This document shows positions 13,915 to 26,346 of a DNA stretch of 64,000 nucleotides, in pieces (position 1 is the stretch's first letter; each line of letters begins with the position of its first letter). Source of the DNA: Taenia hydatigena. Taxonomy: Eukaryota > Platyhelminthes > Cestoda > Cyclophyllidea > Taeniidae. The notes under the pieces were generated by a model that was not told the origin of the DNA, did no database searches, and was given only the letters and a program-made list of their open reading frames with translations. The position numbers and the translations under genes are program-made. The stretch covers positions 2,842,418-2,906,417 of the forward strand of contig JADWOT020000004.1 of the NCBI GenBank assembly GCA_036345935.2, in the 5' to 3' direction.

Positions 13915-15010
13915 GAACCACCAGGAAGTAAGAGTGATAGGCAAAGACACTCAGAGTACCCGAGACGAAGGAAAGGGAAAGGTGGAAGCGTAAGAGAACA
14001 AAGATGATGTCTTAATGGTCATGTTTACTACCATTTGAGTTCAAACCAAGCTCTAGGTGATCACTAACTCCGCCTGATTACACATGCAGAAGAAGAAGTT
14101 GAAAATGAGTGAAATGGAAACAAAGTTGACAAGAAATTTTCCTTCTTCATGTCGAGTAGGGGAACACCGCATAAAATAACATTCTTAGCCAGATAGAATG
14201 TAGGGCTAAGCAAAATCATCCAAGGACTGTTACAGTTATTGGGCTCCCATGAAATTATTTCCTTACGTTGCAATTTTGAAGGTAACATGTCTCGGCGAAT
14301 AGTAGCTTAGATCATCACGAAGCTTCATTTACCAAGTCCCTTCTGTTTTTCTAATCCTTATGAGTACATTAAGAAGGAGTAGTGGGGCAGTCATAGAAAC
14401 CGTTTAGGGAGTACCCGAAACTCATTTAATGCCAAAGAGCAAATAATTGTGCAGGAGTGAACCGATTGTGCTTCAACTATGTCTTTTTTCTTTAAAAGGC
14501 CTTAATTGCTTTTTTAAAAATTGTGTCCAATTGACAGTTGGTATAATCCAGGTGGGCTCCAACGGGTACGTCCCCGACTATTCTCATTCACGATCGCTAG
14601 CATGTCAGTCTCCTTCGCTTTAAGCTAAAATGCCGAGGGCCTGGAACCGTTTTCACAAAGATGACATTAGGCTAATCTAGTTCCAGCCTCTAATCATAAC
14701 ACGCGAGAGCTTTGAAATTGAGACAGGCTTACAAGCTGTAAGAATAATGTTGATAATGATTGGCTTCGTACGTCTTTAAGCCTTGTTACAAACAGAGAAC
14801 ATTCAACTGGGGGAATAAATAACTCACGATTGCATTGCTTAGTTCCAAACAACAGCATTATAACACAAATGGCGTAACCTTCTAACTGTGCCTCTCTCAA
14901 AGACCTTCGCATGGTTTGTAGCACTTATTTTCTACTCCGGCACAGCAACAGCTTTGGTGCAAACCGTCTGCAGACACCGGAACAATAGCGTGTTCGCTTT
15001 AGTTCCGTTG
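13915..15010 (+). repeat. Diverged copy of a module A segment
   Basis: This stretch aligns over its whole length, at roughly 65-75% by eye, with 60064-61145 in the same direction and therefore with 26689-27770 reversed. Clear anchors are GGAGTAGTGG near 14374, GAGACAGG near 14722, and the block around 14965 matching CTACAGACACCAGAACA at 61108. It is an older copy of this segment and lacks the CNOT2-like part that lies beside it in the arms. Confidence 0.75.
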
Positions 15011-15224
15011 AAACACTTGTCAAATTATGCTCGTCTCTACTCCTGTAATAGTCTCTGCCACCAATCAAAATGTACAAGGACTGGCAAAAGAGCTCTTATT
15101 AAGCTGCCACCCACAGATGGTTGATCAATAAATACGAAGGATCGACAGATTCCCACCTGAATCTCATTAGTTTGCACTGAGACCTTGTACCTTTCCATTT
15201 GCTTAGTTTCCAACTCCTGCATGT

Positions 15225-15485
15225 GTGATAGTGGTAGGGCATCACATCGAACAACGAATGCGGTCGGAGCAGAAATTAGCGCTGACGACATCCACACACG
15301 CGTACGTGTAGGTGACCCTTTGTGCATAAGGTCAAAACTGGCGGCTCACGTACAGGCATGTATGGTGTGCTTCACCTATGCTCGTTCCACCCGTTGCATC
15401 GACGACTGACAAACATGATACTTATCAACTTCTCACTCTCTCAACACGCGTGCTCACTGGTGACCGAGAGAGAACGTTAAGTTGC
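15225..15485 (+). repeat. Dispersed repeat, copy 1 (matches 23685-23950)
   Basis: The run AACAACGAAT, then CACACGCG, then GGTGACCCTT, a GCTCACG block and finally AACGTTAAGTTGCA recurs in the same order at 23685-23950, at moderate identity. It follows the diverged module A copy at 13915-15010 but has the opposite relative orientation to that in the arms. No coding potential is seen. Confidence 0.65.
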
Positions 15486-15603
15486 ATTGTCCCCTGAAAT
15501 CCCCTAAAAGAGAAATGAAATTTGTCAGTGTTCTTTGAGAAGCATCGACATTTGGTAGGTCCAATCAGCGTCTCCTAATGTGTCAAATGATATTCAAACA
15601 TTC

Positions 15604-15942
15604 CTCTGCAAAGTATGGCCCAATTCGGTCGAGTAATTAAGGTGCGCATCTATTGAAGGAACTTCTATAACGCAAGGTAGCATTCAGTTCCAAACGCAAA
15701 TGCATTCCTCTGTGTTCGACGATATGGAAATAAGCAGGCATCCTTAAAAATGAGACGCGGTTTCGTGGGTGGAAAGACATAAACGATGACATGCTTAAGT
15801 GAAGCAGAGTAGGTGATATGGCGCAGTGTTCGTAGGGTAGAGCTCAAGGCCAAATGACAGGCAAAAATTTCTCTGCGAAGCATGGCTTAATTCAATTAAG
15901 TAGTTTAGGTGCGCATCTATTAGAGGAACTTGTATAACGCAA
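15604..15942. repeat. 72-bp direct repeats flanking a 195-bp dispersed unit
   Basis: Two 72-bp direct repeats (15604-15675 and 15871-15942) differ at about 13 positions (about 82% identity) and end in the same TATAACGCAA. The 195 bp between them has a second copy at about 17960-18150. The layout suggests an inserted unit between duplicated flanks. No transposase is present. Confidence 0.7.
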
Positions 15943-17959
15943 TTCTATTTCCATCTCATTATGAACAAGTATCGTGTTTACCGATGGCAAAGTGTCGCAA
16001 CACCTATTAAATGTCAATAGGCCCATTCATCTATCCACCCATCAGTTTTTCCGTAGTCAAATAATCAACACTATGGTCGACATATTCTCTCAGCCTCATG
16101 AGCTTCATTCTGGGCTCACAGTCGCTTACCTGCATGCTGGCAAACCTGGCAACAGGTACTTGCAAAACAGAGAAGTGAGACTTAGAGATGCCTATGCTGA
16201 TTGCAATTATTTTATGAAACATAATAATGCATTGGCTTTAAACGAATCCAAATGCAGCATTTGCTAACGATGCAAAAGAAGACGGACTTCACAATCATTC
16301 TTTTGCATCCAGGAGGATCTCATTTTATTTGGCAACAAAGTGTGGTAAAAGAGACTACATCAGGAGGTATCGCTCGAATAGTCGTAAATGTCATGCATTA
16401 ACAGTACACGCGCATGCGATTTAAATGCACCAATAAAAATTGGAAAATTACGTAGCATTCGCTACCCAACAGTCTCGTAAACAATGAAGCTCAGCAAAGC
16501 CTTGCCACTCAGAACATCTCATCAAATATGGTTGTTTGCACTACGCACCAATGCTGCTAGCCATCACCGTGTCTGCACTTATCTCCTACTAGAACCATCT
16601 GATTGGTACACCGCTTGACCTACCAAATCACTAAAATTAACTAGATGCCCATTTATACGATCAAGTGCTCTAATGTCAGGTCATGAGTAAGACTTTGAGA
16701 GAACACGCTAAATTGTTTAAATTTTAGATTAGCCAAGAAGGCATTAGTTGTTTTCCTTTCGAGTGGAATTCGCATCAAGTATCTAAATAGCATAGAGTTA
16801 CAGGAGGGGTCCCGATTGCTCGCCTTGCCGAATTCAGTAACTGCACTGCCGAAGATACTTCATGGGATGGATTCGTATGCTTACAGCTACCATTTACCTG
16901 ACGTAAACTGCGCCTACCGAAATTGCCACCAAATTTTGCGCTCATAGCATTCGCGCAATGAATGCACCATCAATCAGCATACGCTGTGCACATCGCGTTC
17001 TTTCTTAGCATTATCAATGGACGCACCCTGCGGATTGTCATAAATAATATGATATTGGAAGAATAGGTGAAGTGTCGTTCGCAAGGTAATGCAATCGCTG
17101 ATGGGGCAGGTATTAACAGAGGAGGTGACAGTGGTACCTACTTGAACTCGAATTCCACCTCGTTTGACGCCTACAATATCACAGCAAGCTAATTCTTTAG
17201 TCGCCAAGGGCAGGCAGTTTGGCTAGTGAGTTTAGTAAATACCGGCAGCACACCGGTTTAGACAGGGATATTGTAACAAATCAAAGACACCATTTTCATC
17301 GTCAACTAAGAACAACATGGTTTACTCGTGGCATCGTCGTAAGTACCCACACAAGTCGTTAAGGCATTTAATAAAGCGATTGGGCCGATTGGTAAATTAC
17401 GTCACGGCCAAGATTCCTACAAAATGATTTGGTGCAGATATTTTTAGCATCCAGATAATTTATAGCGTGGCAGTGCTGTAAATGATAATGAAGGATGGCA
17501 AGCTCACATTCTTCTTTCTCGACTAATATCGACTCAATCAATTCAAACATTATTTCATTATAAGGCGCAGACTGTTTTAGCACCGACTTCAGTTGGTACA
17601 TTTGGTCTCTTCCTACAAAACATTGAACCCTGTCACTTTACTATCGCTTGCTTCTAAGCCTTTGTCTCTAGCACCTCCTCTTCAGAAGCACTATGAGTGG
17701 TTCTTATGCAAAGGCACAGCACTCACAGCCGATACTAACGAACGAAATGCCAATCCTAAGCAATCAAATCACCCGAGAGACACCAAAACACTCTCCTCAA
17801 TTGCCCTTCCAAGACTATAAGATGCACCTGCAACGCCATGAGAGAACCATGCTGGAACGAAACCAGACACACATGCATGCAACAACCATTCACTGACCAG
17901 ATTTTGGGCCAGAACTAAGTGTGGGCAACTGATACGCTTACATTGGGGAGTTTCTCATT
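15943..17959. other. No recognisable gene
   Basis: Only open frames under 100 codons are present, none with recognisable motifs and none linked by convincing splice sites. I see nothing else to annotate in this stretch. Confidence 0.45.
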
Positions 17960-18150
17960 TCTATTCAAGGTGGCATTTAACTCCATACATAAATGCATTC
18001 CCCGTGTTTGATGATATGGAAATAAGCAGGCATCCGTAAAAAGGAGACGTGGATTTACGAAGGAAGAAAATAAACGATGACATGCTTTAGTGAAGCGGAA
18101 TAGGTGACGCGGTACATTGTACACAGGGTAGAGCTTCAGGCCGTGGTGTC
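17960..18150 (+). repeat. Second copy of the 195-bp dispersed unit
   Basis: Matches the interior of 15676-15870 in the same orientation: TAAATGCATTCC, then GATATGGAAATAAGCAGG, then AAACGATGACATGCTT, then GGGTAGAGCT. Identity is about 75-80% by eye. The 72-bp direct repeats that border the first copy are absent here. Confidence 0.7.
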
Positions 18151-21100
18151 GTCCAGTTTTGCTGAACAAAGCTATTAGGAAGGGGACACATTATATACGT
18201 TTTGACATGAACGAAGCCAAATGATACGGTGTAATAGTAAGAGAAGCCACCAAGAAGCATTAATGGGAAAGTGAAACGAAGCCGGCGCCCAAGGATTAAG
18301 CAATACAGATGTGTATTTTTTTCTAGATTTTCCAATAAAATGCGGAAGCGATCGTATGGATGAAAGAATTAGGTCGATTCCAATTGTGCTTCCACGCCAA
18401 AGCTTTGACGCCCACGGATCACTCGTGCGCTGAGACCTTAGCAAAATAAAATCGCGTCGGTATGTCGTTGCTATGGAACACAGGAATGCGGATGATGTTG
18501 TACGCATAGAAGAAGACTTTGGAACATGGTGACATGCAAATAAGTAGATTATAACAGAGAGCAAGAAGCGAGCCTAATCAGCAAATCGACAGCACTTCAG
18601 TGATGTGGGAGGGTGGATGATTTAATGAATGGGTCGATGCAAAGGGCAGTAAGGTTGTGTAGATTAAAGTTTGGATCTATTTTATGATGATATTGGGCTA
18701 AGACAGAACCGTAGATGGTAGTGCGGGAGGCTACAGTACCCACCAACTTATTGTCCTCCATTCCATTTCCATTGCTCACGTAGCCGCAGCCAGCGTTGCG
18801 TGGTTCGGTCGCTGTTTCTGATGCCGTCGAGGGTCAGAGCCTTTGTTGAGTGTAGGAGAATCTGTCAGACGCGGCAAGGTGACTATAGAGTGTTTCATAC
18901 AAATCATAAATTGTAGTTGTAGAACAGCACATAAAGAGGGTAAACTAACAGTGCTTACAATGTTTTGAATGGTCATGGGACACCGATTTGCGTGCCACTC
19001 TAAATTGGTTGCAAGGAACGAGGCAACCAGTGCAGATCTCTACATCAGCGATGGTGGCAGCGATGATGGAGTCGACCACGCATTGGGTTATTGAAGTTCA
19101 CCAAACAAGGCGGAGAATGTGATAAAGGTGAGTGCATGCCAAATGATCTCGAGGTGGTAGTGGCGTAGCAAATGAATGGTGTAGTTGAGTGCTTAACAAA
19201 GTGGCGACAGCTGTAGCAGTTACTAATTACTTGCAGTGAAAAGGCTACATTTAAATGGTACAAGTTGTAATGCGAATGCAACTGAACATAAGTCATCGTA
19301 GCTGGAGAAGTGAAACATTTACCTAGTTGAGATCGGTTTCTTTTACACTGGTTAGGAAGTCGAGTGATGCGTAGTTTAGTAAGAAACATCATTACTGAAC
19401 GGCAAATGTACTCTGCGCTTAAAATGAAGCCATTTTGACCTACTATTTTGTCCGTAAATATAAAAATATGCAAATTTTACACTTATTGCGGCACAGATAA
19501 AAATTTAATGGAGGAGTGCTCTTAATGATGGCTGATATGGCATAAGTGGAATTTCATCCCTTCTGACATGTTGGAGAGCGCTGTTTCTGGTAGTCAATTT
19601 GCTGTTGAGGCGGAATGGGTCCAACTTCCTTCCCTGAGACTCACTAACTTACCCCTCACGAGGAACATAAAGCAACGATTTTGAAGCCAATTTTGCTGCA
19701 ATGGAAGGATGGTCATTGACCGCATCTGTATGAGCACATTCATTTCAGGCACACTTTGGTGTCTTCAGCCATACTGTGGGGTGAACTCTTTTCCTTTATG
19801 TGAGGCAAAATTAACTATGAAGCTAGTAGAAGCTTTTTGAGACAATTGCGCTGCATTTGCTTCCGAAGGGAGTCGTGGCGAAGGTTAGTGACTTTCGGCA
19901 TGGTTGCTGTCCACATTTGATGCCTTTAAATGAGAGCGCAATTGACGAGGAAGTGCAGCACTGAAATTCAAATATTACTACGTAAAAAATTCGTCGCCTT
20001 ACCAGCAGACGACTGGGATCTGAGGGACTACCCATCGCATTCCATAACTTTCATTAGAAGTAGAGGTCTTCTGAAGTACCAGCTTCTCTTTCCCATCTGA
20101 TAATAGGTAGACGGTTTACCCACTTGAACGCTTCCACTCTGATAATGACTTATGTGACGAGCGTTCTGGTTTAGTCGCCTGACATTGCAGGCAATTGAGA
20201 AATCAAGGTGCGAATGCTTATCGCTCCTGTGGGATGCGACAGCGTCTATAGGTCCCGAGAACAGACGTAGTCAGCTCATAACTGCTAAGTGGGGCGTATT
20301 CCATCTGCGTTAGGTGCTACGCATTGAGTAATTTCCCTTACAGTTACCTGGCTGAACTGTTGCGGTGCCATCGTGTAGATCTGCTGAAAATGGATTTTGT
20401 CCGCATTTAGTTATCATGAGATATCGGTTTTAAGTTCCTTTTTGTGTTGAAGTTTCCGTGAATGCACATTCCAAATTCGCAATCCGATAAAGTATTCAAG
20501 ACTGCAGTGAAAGTAATTTGATGAGGGAGATGGGGAACGGATATTCGAAATAATCCAGCCATGGTTACATCACTATTAACTATTGCTGTGTTAGAGGATT
20601 CAAGGGAGAGACCTGGTGGAGTAAAGGGGGATAAGTCTGTTGTTGCTGCATCTGCTGTCCCTGCCGCTATGAATATGGGAATGAGTTGTGTGAGTAGCCA
20701 TCCACCAAGCATTTTGGCTTATCATTACCTTCCATGACTGCATCTCAGCCCGCACCCATCGAGATTGCAATGCGTACTTCGTTTCACATAATCAAGAAAT
20801 TGTCTTTATGCACTCAGTTTGTAAGGCTAATCTCATTGCACTGCCTGTGATTCCCGTCATTATGGCGTCAGATTTATTAGCGTTGTTAAATGTTAATTCA
20901 CGAGTTCCTCTTGATTCTAATGTAGCACGATAAAGGAAAGCTTATCTGTACATGAAGCCATAATAACTGGATAAACGTATGGAACTTATTAAGCCTATCT
21001 TCCCAGCAAGTTCTGATTGCCTGCCCGACTTTGGAATGCGCTTCCAACTTAGAGCTTTTCTAATGCATGATGTTGAATGTACATTCGATGTGAAAGGCAA

Positions 21101-22174
21101 GGGCGACAATCAAATGAATGCCTTCAATCAAGGGATCTTCTCCTTGCTTGAGTTTTTTATTGCTGTTGAGTTTAAATGTCTTTGATTTCTTTGAAATGTT
21201 ATGCCACACTTCATTACCTTTAACTACAGATCCATTGTATCAGATTTCGGCATCCTAGAATTGTCTTTGCATGCTCTTTATTCTACGAATTTTACATACT
21301 AACCCAAATTATGCTCGGCATTTGACTAGCTCTACTTGAACTCAGCGTTATACTGCCCTTGACTTCTCAATGCACTCGTCTCTGCGTTTGTCAGGATTGT
21401 ACCAAACATTGTTGATTAATCAAGTAGGTTAACGCCTCCGCACGGCATTTCAAGATAATCATCTTTAATTTTGTGCTAGAATCCGCTTTGAATGATAGGA
21501 TGCATTGAAAGCACCTTTGACTCCTGCATCTTGCAACGCTTTTAGACGGGTCCCAAAACAACGACTTTGCTTATATGCAGTGAATAGGTCTATCTACAGT
21601 GTCTCAATAGCACGAGCCTGACACCGATTTCTGGGGTGGCCTGGTTTTCTGCTACCTCGACTAAACGTAATTCGAATATTCCGCAAAAGAGATCACTTTA
21701 TTTCGAGATGGTGACCTTATGAATTCAGCACATCTATTGAAGACGTTGAAAATGTATTTGTCAAATTATGGCGTGATGGTTCTCCCACAATTAAGTATTA
21801 GGGTAAGAACCAGTACTGAATACAATTGACTTGATATTTTAATTTGCTGATTCCCGTCCATTAGGTTTCGTCCATGCACACGATCACCAAATCCTGCCTT
21901 TCCACCAATTCCAAAGCCAAGCAAGCCTCTGATCTCTTGATGGCTCTTGAACTTAACCGCTTTAATGTGATTAATGTAAATGAGCAACTCTCCATCAATT
22001 TGCTTATGTGAATAGTTGCATAGTTCACCTGTTGACTGCTCATTCCATGCACGCCAAATAATGGAATCGATTCATTGCATCGTTTCTTCTTCGCCTATTG
22101 ACAATGCGTTCCACGTAGCTTGTCTGCTTAGCGTTTCATATAGGTCCAATTAGCTGCAAGTCTTAATTCATGAA
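18151..22174. other. 4 kb with no recognisable gene
   Basis: The longest frames are minus-strand 18175-18564 (129 codons) and 19045-19473 (142 codons). Frames of this size are expected by chance in 64 kb read six ways, and neither shows a conserved domain. Nothing else is supported. Confidence 0.45.
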
Positions 22175-22200
22175 TTAAAACTGACTTTGTTCAGTTTTAA
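22175..22200. repeat. Perfect 10-bp stem hairpin
   Basis: TTAAAACTGA (22175-22184), a six-base loop, then TCAGTTTTAA (22191-22200). The stem is perfect and AT-rich. No adjacent gene gives it a role. Confidence 0.6.
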
Positions 22201-22216
22201 ATAGCATTGCGGTCTC

Positions 22217-22303
22217 ACCTGATGCCTTGGTCAAGCAGTGCAGTTTGATCTATCCATAGAGCTCAAATGTAGGCGAATGTTGTCATGCAGGATTGATTGT
22301 CAA
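22217..22303 (+). repeat. Diverged 87-bp direct repeat, copy 1
   Basis: Shares with 22963-23050 the order GATGCC, TCAAGC, GTTTGA, AGAGCT-AAATGT, GTTGTCATGCAGG, TTGAT. Identity is about 70%. The copies are 0.75 kb apart in the same orientation. Confidence 0.55.
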
Positions 22304-22962
22304 TGAGTGAAGCTAAATAAGTCTAATTCCTCTCAACATGTCAAGGAGCAGCAACTAAATTGGGATAAATTGACCCATTAACTGAAATTAGAAGCATTCA
22401 TTTTGCTGTTACGAAAGGCGACGTTTGCTATGTGGTACAAGTTGTTGCTTCATTTGGCGTACTAAACTTTGTGATAGGACTCCTCACTACATGTCTCTCA
22501 CGTCAAAACATGTCTTACTTTGCATTTGGCAGGTGCTAACCACACAGTTCTTTGTTGTTCGATCTATTACCTTTGCGTGCGTTGGTCCTCCTGTACAGTT
22601 TCTCTTAAAATGTCCAGTTACATGGCCAAAGAGTCTAGTGGTACAGTTTGAAAAGACGTTGTGGGAGACGATAATGTCCAAAATCGTACGAAATACTTCA
22701 ATCATGAGCCAATGAGATCAGGAGGACGCTTTGCTTGTTGGTACTTGTGTAGTGAGTTGATAAGGAACCATATTATGATGGGAAAGGACAATACTGTTAG
22801 TAAGGGCAGGAATGACTGCCAGTTGGAAATGACTGGTCTGTTTAAGCATGCTCATCCGGCCTCCATTCGGACAAGAAGTAGTGATTTCGTGCTCTGTAGC
22901 AAGAATCATGCAATGCATTCTTACTATTCGCATGCAGTCACTTCACTAATCATCATTAATTT

Positions 22963-23050
22963 GTTGATGCCTCCATCAAGCTGCGCTGTTTGACGCACCG
23001 TTAGAGCTTAAATGTCAACGAAAGTTGTCATGCAGGGTTGATCGCAAAAG
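22963..23050 (+). repeat. Diverged 87-bp direct repeat, copy 2
   Basis: Partner of 22217-22303. The best conserved part is GTTGTCATGCAGGGTTGAT at its end. The 0.65 kb between the copies shows no recognisable coding sequence. Confidence 0.55.
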
Positions 23051-23684
23051 AGTAGCCCAGAGTGGATCGAAATTCTCAGTCGATTGAAAGTAAAACAGCG
23101 GAAGCAAAGTAACTGCACCCCTTCACTCAGATAATGAGCGCCCGTTGTGCTTTAGATTCTTCATTACATAAAGCTTATAAGGAAAGCATAAAACCCACTG
23201 GTTTATTTCTGGTGAACTTTGCACACACAAAAGTATTTTCTCCTTCAGAATAGACACAGGCCAGGTAGAAGCTAATGCATTCACTCAAGCCAAATGCCAT
23301 TCGGACAGGACAATTTGTTTCTAGCCACAAGAATTTACTTCCACCTCCGACAAGCCTTGCTATGGGAGGAGCCCAATCCAGTTAAAACTCTCTGCAAAGT
23401 TCAATGATTGCCGATTTAAAATTGGCATTACCCAAAACCTCAGCTGAAGTAGCCCTCAACTTCAACTTCCTTCTTAACCGCTCTGACACACAGTTGGCAT
23501 CACTACGAACAATGCGCAGACAATCCAATGAGAGTATGGTTATTTGTGTTTTGTAAAATAAAATCGTGATTTACGACTAAAACCATTTCATTTTCGTTAG
23601 CGCCGTCACAGCTGCCTACGCTGATCTAATGCAGATGAAATGTGTCGTTTGTGCCTCCGCTTTTCTGCCACTAACCACCCGTGT

Positions 23685-23950
23685 GATTGTGGTTAGGCGA
23701 CGAATCAAACAACGAATCACAGAAGAAATCAAGATTAGCGTTAATAACATCTAAACACACACGCACATGTGGGTGACCCTTCGTACGTGAGTTTAAACTA
23801 GTGACTCACACGCATACAAAGGGTGGTGATCTTCGTCGTGCTATTTTTTCATCTCATCGACAGCTGGCAGACCCGCTGCTCGTCTGTTCCTCGTTTGTCC
23901 ACCACACGTGCTGAAGCGATGACAGAGAAAGGACAGTAAGTTGCACTATT
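23685..23950 (+). repeat. Dispersed repeat, copy 2, at the edge of the left arm
   Basis: Homologous to 15225-15485. Its last 115 bases (from 23835) are mirrored at 63885-64000, where the window ends. It therefore crosses the point beyond which the palindrome cannot be followed. Confidence 0.6.
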
Positions 23951-24475
23951 TCAACTCATGTTTCACATAGGCCGAGTGCATTCAGTCAATCCTCATCGGA
24001 GAACGCCATCTCTAGGTAGGCTGAATCATCCTTTCCTCATGAATACACGAAATCTAGAACAACAAAGTATGTGCAGACCTATGTACGAATGAAGGCCTCG
24101 TGTTTCCAGCAAACTACTGATAGGAGGGTAAGTGAGCATTACATGTGTGGTGTGTAAAATTGGAGAGAATAGGATGGTTCCAACATAGTTCCATGCTTTC
24201 TCTTTCCACTTCCTCTTCGTATTCCTCATCGACGCCAGTGCTTTCTCATTACTAAGCATACCAAACGGCGCTGTTGAATAGAACCAAGCTCCTCGTCCTC
24301 CATCTCTCACTCAACTGAGGACATCAAACTTTAATGGACACAACAGGATCATTGCTGAAAATGTAGGCTGCAGTATGAAAACGGTGTGGTCCATTATCTT
24401 CCACAAGTCACCAGTCCATACCTTGGCGTAACACCACCAAAATAAGGTAGTTTTAAGCCTCCTCTGCTCACTCTA

Positions 24476-26172
24476 ATGTGGAGCTTGGACCACTAGTTCA
24501 ACTCTGAGGGTCCTCGATCTCCACTCTTATTCAGTCCTGCAGACAGTGCCAACTCGTCGTTGCTGGGACCAAGCAAGCCTGCTGCCAGTATGGAATGTTT
24601 GAATGGGCGTGTTATCCCTTCCATCAAGCTATGCACAACCTCGAGTATCGGTCTTATATTTGATTCTTCCGATTCCTCCTTTAGTGTCAAGTGCGCAAAT
24701 CCATCAGATGGTGAAGGTAGGCCAGACAGCTCTCAGCGTCGAAATCGAGTTGCAGCTACTACGATGGGTAGTAGCAACAGTGGAACAGCTCGTTTGCGTA
24801 GTGGTGGTGATGGTAGCTGTACTTCTGGTCACATTTCCTTCCCTATAATCAGGAGACAGACAAATACGAAGTTCTGCATGGATGAGGATTTTTCCACCCT
24901 CCCATATGCAAAGATACCACCAACTCTCTTCTCCACCAATGATTGTGGTGTTTATTCCACTGCTGCTGCAAATGCTACTCCTTCAATGTCATACCCATCC
25001 TCCTTCATCAACGCCACTGCCTCTTATGTCCTACATCATTCCCATTTCTATCCAATCGGCTCATTCCACAGCACCTATATTAAACCCGGCTGCGCATCGT
25101 AGTTAATTGTGCAATCAAACGAACCGTGCACAGAGTGACACTACATCCTCCGAAGCTGATGATTCTGCCCACTCCATTCAACTCTTCGACAATCATCGCA
25201 TCATCGGCATTCCCACTCACATGATCAACAACCAATATGGAATGCTTGGCCCATTAAGGCTCGCAGAAATCGAGTCGTCACTCGGAGCCTTCGCAACTGG
25301 AATTGAACTCAGCAGACAAACTTTCACAATTGGTTTCAACCTGGGTTAGTCAGCACCTCAATTCCCTCATCTATTTTATACGTGCACTTGTTCATATGGT
25401 GCCTCCATTTGTTGGGCAGATGGAGCATTTTCCTCATCTGAGTCACGGCTGTGTCATGCTGGTCACAGTCTCCAAGCACCCACGTCCTCCTCCTCATTCT
25501 CCTCTTCTCTCTGATTGCCACCTCCTCATGCTTAAATTTTGTGGTGTGTGTAATTTCTAGTGTCCTTTTCTGTTGTTCAGTGAAATGCACAACAGGTTCA
25601 CATCTCCTCTGGCCGACCAATGCACGTTGCCACCACATGAGGTGGAATGACGAGCCTGTTGAGTACCGAATCCACCATCGAATTGCCGCTCGTCTCCCTC
25701 CGACCCACCATTGGATAAATTGACCGATGAAATTCTCTTCTGGCTATTCTACAACTTGTGTCGTGAGGAGGCTCAACTGGTGGCCGCCAAGGAGCTGTGA
25801 GTCCTCACCTCTCGTTCCTGTCTACTTCACACATCACCGGCCTCTCACCATGCCCTCTTCTCCCTCCCAACCCATATGAGTGATGGGGTGTGGTGGGTGG
25901 GAGAGTGCAATTGGCAATCCTACTTGCATCCTGTCTGCAGGTACAATTGGGGTTGGCGTTACCACAAGAAGAAGATGCGGTGGCTCACTCGTGTGCCTGG
26001 CAGCGACGTGGTTCGAGAAGATGGTGGGGATCAGAGCACGTACTACTGCTGGGATCCGCTGCACTTGAGGAAGGTGATCCAACGACTCACAATTAATTAC
26101 GATGATCTGGATGGCACACCCATCACCTATCAGTTTCCCTTCCCCACCCTTAAGACCAGAGTGCACTTCTGA
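24476..26172 (+). pseudogene. CNOT2: CNOT2-like pseudogene with introns, left copy
   Basis: Degenerate homologue of CNOT2, the NOT2/3/5-domain scaffold subunit of the CCR4-NOT mRNA deadenylase complex. Visible parts: a Ser/Thr-rich region with a DEDFSTLP motif (24476-25102, matching the DFPALP-type motif of CNOT2); a segment starting SIQLFDNHRIIGIP with QYGMLG and GIELS (25167-25344); NRFTSPLADQC (near 25590); EYRIHHRIAARL (near 25662); DEILFWLFYNL to AAKEL (ending 25796); and NWGWRYHKKK to TYYCWDPLHLRKVI (25941-26172). The junction 25796/25941 is a clean GT-AG intron in phase (donor GTGAGT, acceptor CTGCAG). A GTTAGT donor stands at 25345. Lesions: TAG at codon 7 (24494-24496) and at least two frame changes between 25600 and 25710. 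Retained introns show it came from a genomic copy, not a retrotransposed mRNA. Homology is from motif order; inactivity is inferred from the lesions. Confidence 0.75.
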
Positions 26173-26346
26173 TCCTCAAATCAGCACCAGCACTGAGCGA
26201 TGCTACACAATCTGCTGCATCGACAGTTTTAACTCCTCCATCCTCGCGTGCACATGAAGATGAGGACGTTGGTACTGTCATTGCAGCAGATTGTGTGGCA
26301 TCAGTTAGTGTTGGTGATGACTTAAGTATGCAAAGTGCACTCTGGT
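26155..26346. repeat. 192-bp fold-back element, left copy
   Basis: Almost the whole 192 bp is one inverted repeat with no loop. The ends are a perfect 14-bp inverted pair (ACCAGAGTGCACTT at 26155 and AAGTGCACTCTGGT at 26333). The arms pair at about 75-80% throughout, and the axis falls between 26250 and 26251, inside GTGCAC. No coding sequence of its own is present. The CNOT2-like frame ends inside its first 18 bases. Confidence 0.85.

Noticed and set aside
19045..19473. 142-codon open frame on the minus strand
   Set aside because: By a simple stop-frequency estimate several frames this long are expected by chance in 64 kb read six ways. No domain, signal or splice-linked partner exon is seen.
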